Origin: Neospora caninum Liverpool | Lineage: Eukaryota; Apicomplexa; Conoidasida; Eucoccidiorida; Sarcocystidae | Reading direction: 5' to 3' | DNA: 64,000 bases | NCBI RefSeq assembly: GCF_000208865.1 | Contig: NC_018398.1 | Span: 3,478,769-3,542,768 of the forward strand | Part shown: piece after piece, positions 25,406-36,879 of the stretch | Position numbering within the stretch: position 1 is the first letter of the stretch | Layout of the letters: each line of letters opens with the position of its first letter | Position numbers and translations under genes: made by a program | Notes under the pieces: model-generated | What the model was told of the DNA's origin: nothing | The model's database searches: none | What the model saw: only the letters and a program-made list of their open reading frames with translations

Positions 25406-26337
25406 CTAATTACCCTTTTTGTAGCGGAAATACGTGGACGGAAGAGTGTAAGTGGAGGAGGTGACGTGGCCACTTTTGATAACCCCCACAACCGGGTGAT
25501 ATGCATACTCAAGAGAAACAGTGACAGTTCGGTTTCGGAGACCCCGACCATGGTCTCTTAGAGGATACTTATTGATAACGCCCTCCAAACCTAAAACGGC
25601 ATCCTCGGGATCCGTTATGATATGATCCCAAATAATCACTTCGTTTCGCGAGTTCTTCGGCGTCTCATACCGGACGATGACGTAGACGAAAAGCTGCTTT
25701 GTGTTCCAATTGAAGCAACTAGTCAAGTCTGCCTGGATATTCAGAGCCACCTGTGCTTGCTCGCCCTAGAGACAGCGCAGAAGACACACACAAAAGAGCG
25801 ACGCAACACGCTGAGTTTCGCAGCACTTCGCAGGGAACGTTATCAAAAGCTGATTGCACGCCAAAGGCCCACCGGCAACTTCCTCCCTCTCTGGTTTGTG
25901 AACAGAGTCTCTACCAGTAACACAACCAGTAGTCGGAGTTGTTGGTTTTACTTCCCCATCACATTTCTCTGTCCATTTCACGCGATATCCTTTTCTGGGC
26001 AATCGAGCACCTCCATCCCCGTTCCACACAGGAGCCTCTGAGCAGGAGCCCCCGCGCGGTCTTCTGGCTTGCACCGTTCACCAACAGAGGACACCTGCAT
26101 CGACGCGCTCTGGAGAGACTTCGCTCCGATCGCCTGTTCACTTTTCCAGGCGCTTCTTTCATCGCGTACTTGCAGTGCATGGTTGACTCCGAACTCATAC
26201 ACTTCCGCGATGGAAACTTCTCCTATCGGATCGGCCTGCAGAAGATATGTCGAAAAGTGATTTCCAAGGGCCGCCAAGGCGAGAGCCGCTAGAAGGGTGC
26301 AGATGACTGCATTTCCTCTATTCAAGTAAGTATCCAT
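25406..26337 (-). CDS. SPCS3: Signal peptidase complex subunit 3 (SPC3/SPCS3)
   Basis: Non-catalytic, type II membrane subunit of the ER signal peptidase complex, which removes signal peptides from secretory proteins such as RON2. Exons 26170-26337 and 25406-25750 join in phase 0 (CAA|GTACGC donor, CACAG|GTG acceptor) to give 170 aa; human SPCS3 is 180 aa. The start MDTYLNRGNAV matches the family's MNTVLSRANSL, and one hydrophobic segment follows (about residues 9-29). Family signatures are NIQADLTSCFNWNTKQLFVY, NEVIIWDHII and SGHVTSSTYTLPSTY, which align with ITADLENIFDWNVKQLFLY, NQVVLWDKIV and GSGHVSVPFPDTY. The frame ends at a TAG directly after the family C-terminus. The gene is in the same orientation as the START-like exons upstream. 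Confidence 0.93.
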
Positions 26338-26924
26338 CGTCGCGAAAATGCATGAAAAAATATTGCGAGAAATGCGTCAGAACGCAGGCTGTTCGATAAT
26401 GCATGCACGGGGGCACGTTGCCAGTCGTGCGACAGGACTGTGCCAATCTCGACGGACACCCGGTGGATGGGGCGCGCAAGTCGAGGACAAGCTTCGAGAA
26501 TCTGCGCAACACAAAATGGTTGGTGGAAGTAGAAAGTGAACAACGCCCTTGCGTTTGTGGAAAAGGGTAAGAAGCAAACTGTGGTCAGAAAGACGGAAAG
26601 GGAACGCAAGGAAAGAATGCAACGTGTGTAGGCGAGCGGCGCGACGGACCAGGGGACAAAACACAACCAAGGCGAACGGAAAGCGCACAGACGAGACGCC
26701 CGATCAAGGTTTCAGAGAACACAAGTCCTTGGTGCGAAAGCAAAGAGAAGAGGGGGGAACAAATGTGGCAGCGTTCCAAGGCGCAACGACGGTAGCAGTT
26801 CGGCGGGAACCGCTATGACAGGCCCCGCTGTAGCGACACATGAAACAAAAAACCTAAAAAAAGCGCCGGATGGATATCCACAAGCGGATCGTTATCAGCA
26901 AGAAAGAGGAAGGCGGGGGGAAGA
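26338..26924. other. SPC3 upstream region
   Basis: About 590 bases between the SPC3 start codon and the open frames of the next gene on the same strand. The - strand is pyrimidine-rich in parts (26540-26760), as expected for a promoter or leader. I see no coding exon. Confidence 0.5.
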
Positions 26925-26944
26925 CTAGAGATCGGTAGTTTTCT

Positions 26945-28052
26945 TCAAATCATCGACCTTGTGGAAGAGACAGTCACTGCCAAGGGGTGCTTGCCCACGT
27001 GGGCAGTGACAATGAAATCTGTTCCCTCTACCTTTTGGGCAGATAACCGAAAAAGTGTACCAATAAATACTCGCGGTGTCACCCACTGCATCTGGTTGTC
27101 GGGAGAGCAAACCTATTACGGCGTCCCTGTCTGTTCGTGTCTTTCAACTCCGGACACCGTCCACACTCCTACGCTCTCCGTTGAGCTTTCGGAAAAAACC
27201 GTTTTCCACCGGACGTGGCGCTTGACGACAAGATCACGTGTTGACAGAATCACGAACTGAAAGAGGCTCCAAAATTCCTTGTGTTCCCGACTGGTAGAGG
27301 AAAATGCCACGAGACACCGTGGGACGCGGGGAAACGTACTGGAGGCCGTGTAAACAGCGCGAGTTGGAGACGCACATATGTCTACAGCGGAGCTTAGCTT
27401 TCCTTCTCTTCCGCTTTGTCTCCTGTTTCCTCACAAATCCTCCTTTCGCCTTGGTGAACCTTCCTATGTGGGCCTCAGTATGTAAGAGTCGAGATTTCAG
27501 TGAGGAAAAACACGAAAACTGTCAGTTCCGGAGGGAAGGCAACGACGAGCCGATGTAGAGCGGCATTCAAACACTCGCCCCCAAAAAGAAAGGCAAATGA
27601 TGCAAAACGGACTGCGCCCAAACAACACAAGACCGACGGCGAATACACACTAACGTGATAGAGCTGTCTTCGGAGAGAGAAAACCGTTGGAGACGGAGGG
27701 TGACTGTCGCGGTAAGTGTGTAGCACAGGACGAAAAGTTTACCTGCATGCAGGGAACACGCTGGACTCCTGTTTTTGCTCTAGATGCGACTGCGATCGTT
27801 CCGGGATCGTCGTAAATAGCATCTAGTAGGAAAACAGGAGATAGCTTCCCTTTTCGCTCTCCTTCTCACGGCAAAGAAACGTCCATTTCCGCCGGTAGAA
27901 AGGGAAAATTAGGAGAAGATTTACTCGCGTTGACGGGGGGAGTCTCCGTCCTCAAGGGCAGTTGCGTAGGGTCAGGCGCGTCCCACCGTGAGAGAACGCA
28001 GATAGACAACCACACAGTTTCTGAAACTTCCCCTTGGACGCGAGAGAAATTT
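26945..28052 (-). CDS. START-like lipid-binding domain exons, possibly broken
   Basis: Three phase-consistent exons: 27925-28052, 27743-27822 and 27116-27256 (A|GTAAAT, CAG|GTAAAC, CTTTCAG borders). The protein reads GEVSETVWLSICVLSRWDAP, then AIYDDPGTIAVASRAKTGVQ, then FVILSTRDLVVKRHVRW. This resembles START domains, in which an FV.SPRDFV.LR strand follows a GEV..... ..WD helix. The last exon meets TAA at 27116-27118 and TAG at 27113-27115. The same frame then stays open for 55 codons to a TGA at 26945, with START-compatible text (VFIGTLFRLSAQKVEG). Either the gene is truncated, or a short intron of about 81 nt (GTAGGA to ACCAG) removes the stops at the cost of one strand. The 5' exons were not found. 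Assignment rests on motif resemblance only. Confidence 0.4.
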
Positions 28053-29927
28053 CTGGCAGAGACACAGGAAATGTATGGGCAATATGAAACGGTACCTGTG
28101 CTCTCCCTGTGCCAGGAGGGGCTCGAGAAGACTAAACGGTGGTTCGGCTGTTTAGAGCCCGATCATCGTGTCGGGAGTATTACAGATTCCTCATCCTCCT
28201 CATCCAAGAACCGTAACCGTAAAGCAGCAGACTTGATTGCTTGTGGGAGGGCCGCATAGACATTCAGGAAAGAACGCTTCATACCTCGCTAGACGCTCCA
28301 GGCAGATTCCAAGAAGGCAGACTTTCAGTTTTCCTTGTGTCGAACCTCCCACTTCACACAGCGTCTATTCCCGTCTCTGTCTCTATATCGGTGAGAGTGC
28401 TGAATTTGCAGCTGCATTCGAAGCACCATACATTTGAACGGTCGTGCTCGAGGCTCATGCAATTGTTTGGCCGCAACCGTCCTGCGTATCTGGGTGTGCT
28501 TCTGCCTTCCGAAATACAAAGAAAAGTGAAGGCGATTGGAACCATTCGAAGGTTCTGCCCCTACCGTGCGAGGCCGACTAGTTGCAACCAGTTGTCCTGT
28601 CGTGTTGTATTTGCCCTTTCGCAGTCTTCGTTTGCTGTCGACAAGCCGTCGCGCGTTGTGGGTATTTCGTGCGCCGTGAGCTACCATACACCTGCAGCGC
28701 CTTCGGACATACGCCCCTGTCAGGCAAGATCGTCTTGCCGCATCAGGAATAGCGTTTCCTGTTTGCCATTGGCAAACCTCTGGCCGGTGAATTACGATTA
28801 ATGAGGAAATCAGCAAATGATTTTATGTAATTCAACTCCACCAGAGTGCAGCAGGACTACGTACTGTCCGTGCTCAGGGATCCTGTGCCTTGCCAGAAAA
28901 CGAGCCTCAAACACGGCAGCGCTGTTGCTATTACCCGTGCAGAAAACGGCAGGGTACACAAAGTAACAGTTCGTTTTACGCAGCCAACAACTCGCGTCTA
29001 AAGTTTTCAGCATATACGCCCAGCGCACAGTCGCTTTTCTGGGCCATTCGGGGTTACGCCCGTCATAAAGAGTCTGGCGAATCCGGACGGTCCCAGCGGG
29101 TGTGATTCCCCGCACGGCGGTCCTCCTCTCGTTGCTCAAGGGGGCACTCCCTCTTCTGCAAGAGCTGGCGCGAGAGCGTCACTGCATATCGGCTTCCTCC
29201 GGGACAGAAATCCACGCCTGCCTCATTGGAACCATATTTGATGTAAAATAATATGGCCCTACTGAATGTGCCGTGACTAAGCAACTTAAACGGTAACAAC
29301 ATTGCTACACGGAAAATAGAGAAAAAATAGAGACTGTATCGAAGCCGTCGGCATGCATCACTGTAGAGATCACAAATGGACAGATTTTCGCTGGATGTAA
29401 GCTACTGCTCAGTTGAATGCTACGGAGGTCTTGGCTACTCGTTCATGAAGAAAAAATGAGATGAGGAACTTGTTAAATCCGGTGCCGTTACTCCGTTCTT
29501 TGGGTGACTACACTTTTCCGGTGTGTTGCATCGGATGCAGGGGCGCAGCCATACTGTCCGTCATCATGTGACACAGTTTCGTTATACTACGTACCACAGC
29601 TCCACCACATGTTCCATCTCAAATCTTCTATTTAATACAGGCAGAATTTATCAGTCACTCATGCACCACACCAAGGGATACCCACCGGGGGAAATTACAA
29701 ATGTTGCCAGTCCCGACTTCATTTCCATTTCAGCAACAGCCAAGTACTCACAAAAAACTATCACCTGGAAAACGTCGGATACAGGTGTCACACGGTTGGA
29801 TATTTCTTCCTGCCATGCCTCGCCGCCCCAGAACTCCCGTTAGAGACGAGTGGAAATGTGCTGTTCCGGTTCTCTCAGTTTCCACAGCACTCTTCCTTCT
29901 CAATACTATTGATCATCTTTCTGATCA
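28053..29927. other. Region between START-like exons and the membrane-protein gene
   Basis: This should contain the 5' exons of the START-like gene and the 3' UTR of the membrane-protein gene, both on the - strand. A 186-codon open frame on + (28241-28801) and one of 163 codons on - (28325-28816) overlap each other; neither shows a motif or clear splice borders. I could not resolve exons. Confidence 0.4.
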
Positions 29928-31079
29928 TCACTCTCTCATTCCTGTGGCGTTACCATCATGGCCGTAATCCCGGGGAGTGACCACTGGCATCGTTGGCTTA
30001 AACTCTTTCATTCCAACTGGGGGAGTGCCATGGCGGGGTCGCAACGAAGATGGAGCTTGGTGAAAAAGCGGAACTGGAGGGGGAGCAAGCTGATCATTGT
30101 TATTTTTGCCCGTACCAGATGACGGACGGTTTAACCCACCGCGTTCTTCTCGATGACCTTTTCCAAATGTCTTTGCCGCTTTCTTTGTATCTTTACGCTT
30201 GCCAACAACTTTGTGGTAAATATTGTATAATACCACTGCAGCCACAACGGCAGCCAACGCAGCAACTCCGCCGAGCGCAAGTTTACGGCGAATCCTGGTC
30301 TGAAGAAATACATTGAACACGTGGGCACTCGTTCTCTGAAAGGGTGAATTGACATCTCCAGCAGAAAGAATCGTGAATGGATTTCTCTAATCTGTGGAGA
30401 ATCTGAATTTCTGCGGAGTTTCGCTTCATAGATAGTCAGTCAAAGCTCTAGAATTTGCAATGGAGAGAAACAAGCCACGCCGGTCCTTTTACGACACACA
30501 GAGCCCAGCGAGTGTCAAACTTAGTCGTCTCTTACTTCGGTGGTGCGGGCATCCCCTGCCATCACGTGCCCTCGACCTGCTGCGCGTTCAATGCCGGTTT
30601 CCTCCTACGGTAACGGAACACCACCAGAACAAGCAGGAAGCCGATGAGGGCGGAGCAGTGTGCCTGACTCCACAAGTCCCTCTCGTGTCCGACTCCACTG
30701 TCTGCTAACCTTGAACCGTCGAGCGTAGCCGCACAGGCCACACTGACCACAAACAAGAAACTCGACCTTTTAATAAAACAGGACGTATCGACCCTCCAGA
30801 CTCGCAGAAGCAACTGCACACCGTGTGAGACTCACATTCTGGTTAGTGCTCTGCATGCTATCAAGTGCGGTGGGAGATTTAAAACCCGAGGTCCGCTGGA
30901 AAGAAGCTTTGGTCGCCATAAGACAGGGAACCGCACAAGCCTGAAGCTCTTACTGTTTTTACTGTTTACATCCTTTATAAAACCTCTGTACAGTGCGACG
31001 AGACAGGGAGACAACTTACACCGCGGCCATCGCCAGTTGCACGTTCGGAATCAGGTGGTTGATCCTGCTCTTCATACCT
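29928..31079 (-). CDS. 3' part of a single-pass membrane protein gene, unknown family
   Basis: The terminal exon 29928-30335 begins after a strong acceptor (CACCCTTTCAG) and encodes RTSAHVFNVFLQTRIRRK, then a 22-residue membrane segment (LALGGVAALAAVVAAVVLYNIY), a basic stretch (KVVGKRKDTKK) and a Pro-rich tail with APPPVP. Upstream, 31020-31079 is a 20-codon exon with good borders (TTTTCAG, GT|GTAAGT) encoding RYEEQDQPPDSERATGDGRG. A 33-nt exon 30710-30742 (CGLCGYARRFK) fits in phase between them but is optional. All joins are phase 0. The 5' end and any signal peptide were not found. Hydrophobic segment plus charged, low-complexity flanks is the style of coccidian dense-granule or other secretory proteins, but no family was recognised. 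Confidence 0.5.
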
Positions 31080-34000
31080 CTGAAAACGAGAAGACAAACA
31101 GAGCGAACGGCATCCTCGAGGACAAAAAGAAAACCCCAGAGGCCCTGAGCTAGGGAATCGTCAGAACCACATGCAAGGGGATGCCTTCTCACGTTCCACT
31201 CGAGATATCATGTGAACAGACTGCTCTCCTACTTTTAAGAAAGCGTAAGTACAGTAACCGGATCTAACTCCTGCGATCAGGGCTTTTTTCCATGCTCCAT
31301 ACAGGCACATGGAAAATTTGATAAATGACAGTTCTGTTGCGCTTACCCTCTTGAACGAAAGTAGAAAGCGAAGCAGAAAGGAAACGAGGGAACAAAAACG
31401 CTGTGAACACCCAGATGAGTTGCGCTCTCTTTTGTTCCGCTGTCTCTCTATTTCACTGTCCATCACTCCACAACATACTGTTTTGCTTTGGTGTAGCAAC
31501 GTGACAATGCTCTGTATACCACTAAAACCACGACCGTGCGCTTACCCGCCTCTGTCAAATAAGGAAACCAGAAACTTCGTTCACGGGGCAATGAACATGC
31601 TCCCCATTAAACGTCGATGTGAGAGGCAGTTCCATTCCCCGCCCCATTCGTTTTTGATCCGTTGGAAACAACCTGGGTGCTGCATTAGGTGTTCCCCGTG
31701 CTCTAGACAGCTTCTGGGTTCACATCTATAAATGATCAACTACATGGTTACGCACATGTAGCAATCTGTACACCCGTATATGTTGACAGGGGAACCCCCA
31801 TCGAAAATGGTGGTTGATGTTGCGGACGTACTTCCTAAAACAGTGCATGAAAAACGAGTGAAAACACTTGCTCGTGGGTCTTTCCCAAGTAATATATCAC
31901 AGCATGTGAGTATGTATAGGTGTAGTAAAATGGTGGTGCCGGCTAATTCCCGCCTCTGTAATTCCTATACCGATATGGCTATCGTGGCTCTCTTCAGTGC
32001 TCGGCATTGGTGGCATGCCTGGTGTTTTGTCCAAGAAAGACAGCCTTCCGGTAGGGTTACCAACTTACTTCCCGCTGAAATTGACAGAGGAAAAACCTCC
32101 ACACGCGCCACTGCATTTTGTCACTTGGGAGGCATGCATATTCCCACCACACCACAACACTTTGACGAGACAGGCCTCGCCGGAGATAGCTCTCCTGTTA
32201 GAGTCTACGGAAAAACTCTCTTGATTCTGAAAGCTAAATTGACGAACGTCGAACTGCGCAAAACAGAGCCGCATTCAACAATGATGATGAAGTATGCATG
32301 ACGCAGACACGGGGCTACGCCACGACGCACTGCATCGCTTGGGGACGCCTCGGCTTCTTCGCTCGGTGCACCCATAAAGCCAGCACACCTGCCTTTTCTG
32401 CCATCCTAAAAACGAGCATGTTTGTTCGTTCGTGAAGGCAGGCGGATGCAATTGCGGTTTCAATGCTATCTCAGGTTATTATATAGACAAATGACGCGGT
32501 CTTACAACCTGTGCAATACAACACGGACACAGCAGTCAGTTGGCCATCATCGCAAGCAGACTATTGTGCATTGTGGCATTTTGATGTTCCCTTGAATGTG
32601 ATGATATCCTTGCGTGTTTGCCCATGCGGACGACATCGCCCTCCCCTGCATAGCCCAAAGGTGGGTTAACAAAATGAGAAGTAAGACATACATAAAGCCT
32701 TTAGATGAAAACCTTTAGATGGATCAAGACATCACCGTCACCCGATACCGAAGAAAAGCGAGTCTACGCCGGATTATACGGGAAGGAACTAAGCAAAAAC
32801 ATTGGGACTTGAAGCCAGTGAACGTACTTGCTGAAGGGAAAGAAACCGCAATCCCCTTAATGTAGTCCGGCTGCAGGAGGCTGATGCTGACGAATGCCGT
32901 TGCCTCCGCCCATATGAAAGCACGTAACAAGGGGTCGACGCCAGCAGCCACCTCCGCACTCCCTTCGTGAACAGTTTTTTTCGCCGGAAGACTGAATCAT
33001 CCCCCCACGTGCGAACATCCTATTCCGTCACTGCATGCGTCGACGTGTCCCCTTCGCTTTCATGATAAATGGGGAGACAGCGACTCATATGTGGACAGTT
33101 GAATGCACCCGTGCATACAGAAAACCTGTATGGGCCCATCGGCACTCGCGAGGGTGCGGGGAACGCGCGGCAGACGAGAAGAGAAAGAACAAAGAAAAAA
33201 ACAGAACAGCGAACCAGTAGCTGGTTTGAATATAGTTGGTTCTTTCTGGCCCATGTGTCTCAAAATTGCAGAACTTACTTCCTGGTCCCAATTCAGTCGT
33301 ACAATAAATACAGGCGATTTCAGTTCACTCAGAACCAGAAACTCGGAAACGAAAGCCCCCCAGAACATCTCCGGGTTTGGGCGACGTCCCGTAGCACCAC
33401 ATCATCCCGGGGCGCTTACTCCCTCTGTTTACAAACGCCTTTCGCTTCTCGTACTGCCACAAAGAATGCCCTGAAGGGAAGCTACATTTTTGGAAGTTTC
33501 CAGTCACTGTATCTTAGCTACTCTAGACAGGACAAACGGGAACATCCGCGCTCCCGTGAGAGTACTGGTTTAAAAAATAAAATGCAACGCAACGGACGGC
33601 ACTTACTAGCTGGTGGCACAGCGACGAAATAATATAGACGAAACAGGCAAGAAAATGAAGACTGGGAGACACGAGACAGGGGACAAAAAAGCAGTAGCAA
33701 GTAGCACATGTCAGTCGAAGGATCGCAACAAGTACAGCGATTCCTGAAGCACAACGGATCATATGACAACTTTCAACAGACGATCAATGACAACGGCAGT
33801 TGTATCCACAAGCGCAGTTTGGTCACTGTTACATCAAAGACACTCTACTGTAGCGCATTGAGATTTTTAGGCGAAGAGAGTGAACAAACAAATGATGGTT
33901 CAAGAGAGACTGAGCGGCTGGAACTGTGTACCGTCCACGGAAGCGTGCCCTCAGAATAACGTGGCAGGAAAGGACAATAACTTCACCTTATATTGCTTCC

Positions 34001-36879
34001 TGTGTTGGCTTACTTGCTGGAAAAGGGCAGAGGTCAAGTGCAAGAAAACTCTAAAGGAAGTCATTATTGTAAGAAAGCATAACTTTTTCTGCTGCATGTG
34101 GCGCTTGGTATCGAGGAACGCAGCTTCAAGGGAAATGGATCACCCCCTGTAACTATGCCTCAAACAAGAACTGCATATATAATGCAGGCTCACAACGTCG
34201 GCAAAAATCGACATGCTAACATATCGGTTTACGCGTGCATTAGGCGTGCCTCCGTCTGCCTGTATAGCCCTAGCGAGCATATGATCACGACTCCCACGGC
34301 GTGTAACTTTACTTTCTGAAAACAGCGTCGACAGGGAAGACGGCAATGACAGAGCTATCACTGGCGTCAACTCCCACCCCATCGCCCTTGTCTCACAGCG
34401 TTTCAAAGCAAAGAAATCTGCATGCAATTGCGCATCCCGATTTACACCGGATAGCGAATTGCTGGAAGCTCTGTTCTCCTTACTGCCTGTCCGATTTTTT
34501 TTAACACACAAAGAGTGGACAAAGAAACTAAAAACTCCGGAAAACACTTTTTTACCGTCAGGCTTCCGAACAGCGAATGTTCTATGCTTTGTGCGAAGGC
34601 AATATACACGTCGAAGCAGTCTCCACTATCTAGTTTGCCACAAGGCGACTTTTTTTGAAGAAAAAATGAAACCGACGCTTGTGCGGACGTCATCGAGAGC
34701 ACGCTCACCAGCTGACGACGATAGACAGGTGAGGTGACATAAACAACGGGAAAAATGGGGTGGCTTCAGTAGCTACCGAGATGCTACATGCTAGCATGGA
34801 ACTGATAACAAATGCAAGTATTGGCCTGAACAAAGAGAGGCGAGCAATACAAAAGTGAAGCTTCATACACGTGCAAGGAAGCAGAGAATAGGAAACAAGT
34901 ACACTGCCCTTAGCCGATGAACATCGCGAACGCCAAACTGCCTTTTCCCGGGTTCCCGTGACGGTGCAGTGATGCTGGTTCCTGCTGTGTAAGCTTCTTC
35001 CCGTGTTTCGTTCCCTTCGTGATTAAGTCTTTCTCCGTCACGCCTTCTTAAACTACCTGTGGATCTTCCCTCTACCCGCAGTCCCATTAGCACGGAAAAC
35101 GGAGGAAAGTCGCATTCATTAGTTCCCACGTTCGAATGTACCGTCTTCAAAATAGACTGAATCCTCTGCCTTGGGCAAAAGAGAGGTACGAAAAAGAAAC
35201 CTTGTTACAACGTGTGGCAAGTCCTCGCCACTTTCCTGAAACCCCGCAAGGATAAATGAGAAAAACAATCACACTTTCTACAAGAAAACGCCACCGACTT
35301 CTTCGGTCTCCCACTGTGCATAAACAAGCGCTCGATCCACTTCCACGTTAGGAAATGCAAGGGAGAGTTCGTTACCCACGCACTCTAGATAGACCTTGCT
35401 GGTGCAAACAATCTACTCCACATACTGCTAAGGCGTTACCATATGCAGCGTGCACTACCATGTACGTCCTCTCCGCAAGAAAACAGTTTAGATGAACATT
35501 TCAATCCCCAGTCTAACTCCTCCCCTCTAGCGTCTCCCGCACCGTCTATTTCAGGTCACTGAGGCATACAGAGAGAAAATGAGAATATGCTTGCCCAGCC
35601 TGGAGGGTGGGACAAAGCACAAGAGGTTTCTGCGGGAGAGGCATCGTGGAAGTAGACGTGAAGAAAACAGATTATGAACCCGATCTACCGTGACGAGTAA
35701 GTGCTACGCAGAATACGCCATCCAAAAACATTGGAAGCAGCCAGGGAAAACAGAAAGAGCATCTCTTTCTTTTAAAAAGGGGGAAACGTGACACTTGGAA
35801 ACAGTGTTTTTCTGTGGGGGAAAGCGAGCGAGACGAAGAAAGACTTGGGTTGAAAGAGTACCGCCTGAACTTTCCACTGGCCGGTGAAAAACAAGAAAAC
35901 TGTGGCCAGAAAACTGGAAGTGCACTTCAGAAAGACGTGGCATGACTCATCCGAAGAAAATTCAATACAGGCACACACTTTCAGACAACACGAACGTATC
36001 GGCTTCACACAGAAGGCTGTGTATATTCGCCTCCCTCAGGGTGGAGGCTCCAAGGTCGAAGACAAATGTAGAATTCTGGGAACACAAGGCGAATTAACTA
36101 AAGATCACAACACTCAAGAGGGCATCGCTCAAAACTGCGGCCGTTTTCCCTCTCCATCCTTACACTCTTTCGATCAAGGTCCGACCAACACAGAGACTGC
36201 GATGCATGACAGCGTGTGGGAGGGGGGACAGTGTGTTGAATCTCAAGGAGGACAAAACGGAAAAGTACATGAAGAAGAACAAACCTTTTGGAGAGACGAG
36301 GAAAGAAAAACAACGGATGGACACAGGCAACGAACAGCATTGTGGCAAGTTTCCACGGACAGAGTGATTTAATCGGTTAACAGGAAAACTGATGATAGAT
36401 CGAACATATCACTACGCGGGCAAGCACAGACCCGCACAAAGTGCAGCGACAAGCACACGTCCGCCCACACACATGTGTGTGTCCACATATGCACATGCAC
36501 AGAAGTATACGTTGCAACATGTGCACAGATACACACGTAGGCTGAGAGATAGGTCTATCAACATGGAACTGACGGAAGTATGCTGATAAACGATAAAGCG
36601 GACTGATATGAGTCAGCCCCATACAGGGAGAAAGCGACAGGTGGATAAATACAAGGACAGGCACATAATTGCGTCGCACACATCGACACAAGGGGTGCTT
36701 ACGTTTTGACGAAACAATGAGGACTACTCTATAGTTGAAGATAAAAGAGGGAAGAACAGAAGTAGAAATGCGACAAGCAGAAACAGAACAGTGTTTTATT
36801 CAAGGAGGAACCCGACATTTGCGAAAGATATCTATTAATGGCGCTGCAACAATCAGTGGAAACGGAAGCCATCACATCT
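31080..36879. other. Gene-poor interval between the membrane orphan and the secreted orphan
   Basis: About 5.8 kb. The missing 5' exons of the membrane-protein gene probably lie here. Open frames of up to about 190 codons occur on both strands (for example 33069-33632 + and 35884-36372 +), mostly Lys/Arg/Thr/Ser-rich and without motifs. The most protein-like short piece is 31997-32224 (+), which follows a CTCTTCAG acceptor-like site and reads PVGLPTYFPLKLTEEKPPHA, but no partner exon keeps its frame. No gene model could be supported. Confidence 0.4.

Noticed and set aside
26925..27110. EGF-like reading (FHCHCPRGQAPLGSDC) on the - strand
   Set aside because: Only one partial cysteine pattern, in a frame that does not join the START-like exons; the competing frame reads better.
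33069..33632. 187-codon + strand frame
   Set aside because: Thr/Ser/Arg-rich, overlapped by other frames, no motif and no splice partner.
33523..33762. Hydrophobic - strand frame (MIRCASGIAVLVAILRL) as a signal-peptide exon
   Set aside because: The hydrophobic text comes largely from a pyrimidine-rich intron-like tract and no following exon was found in phase.
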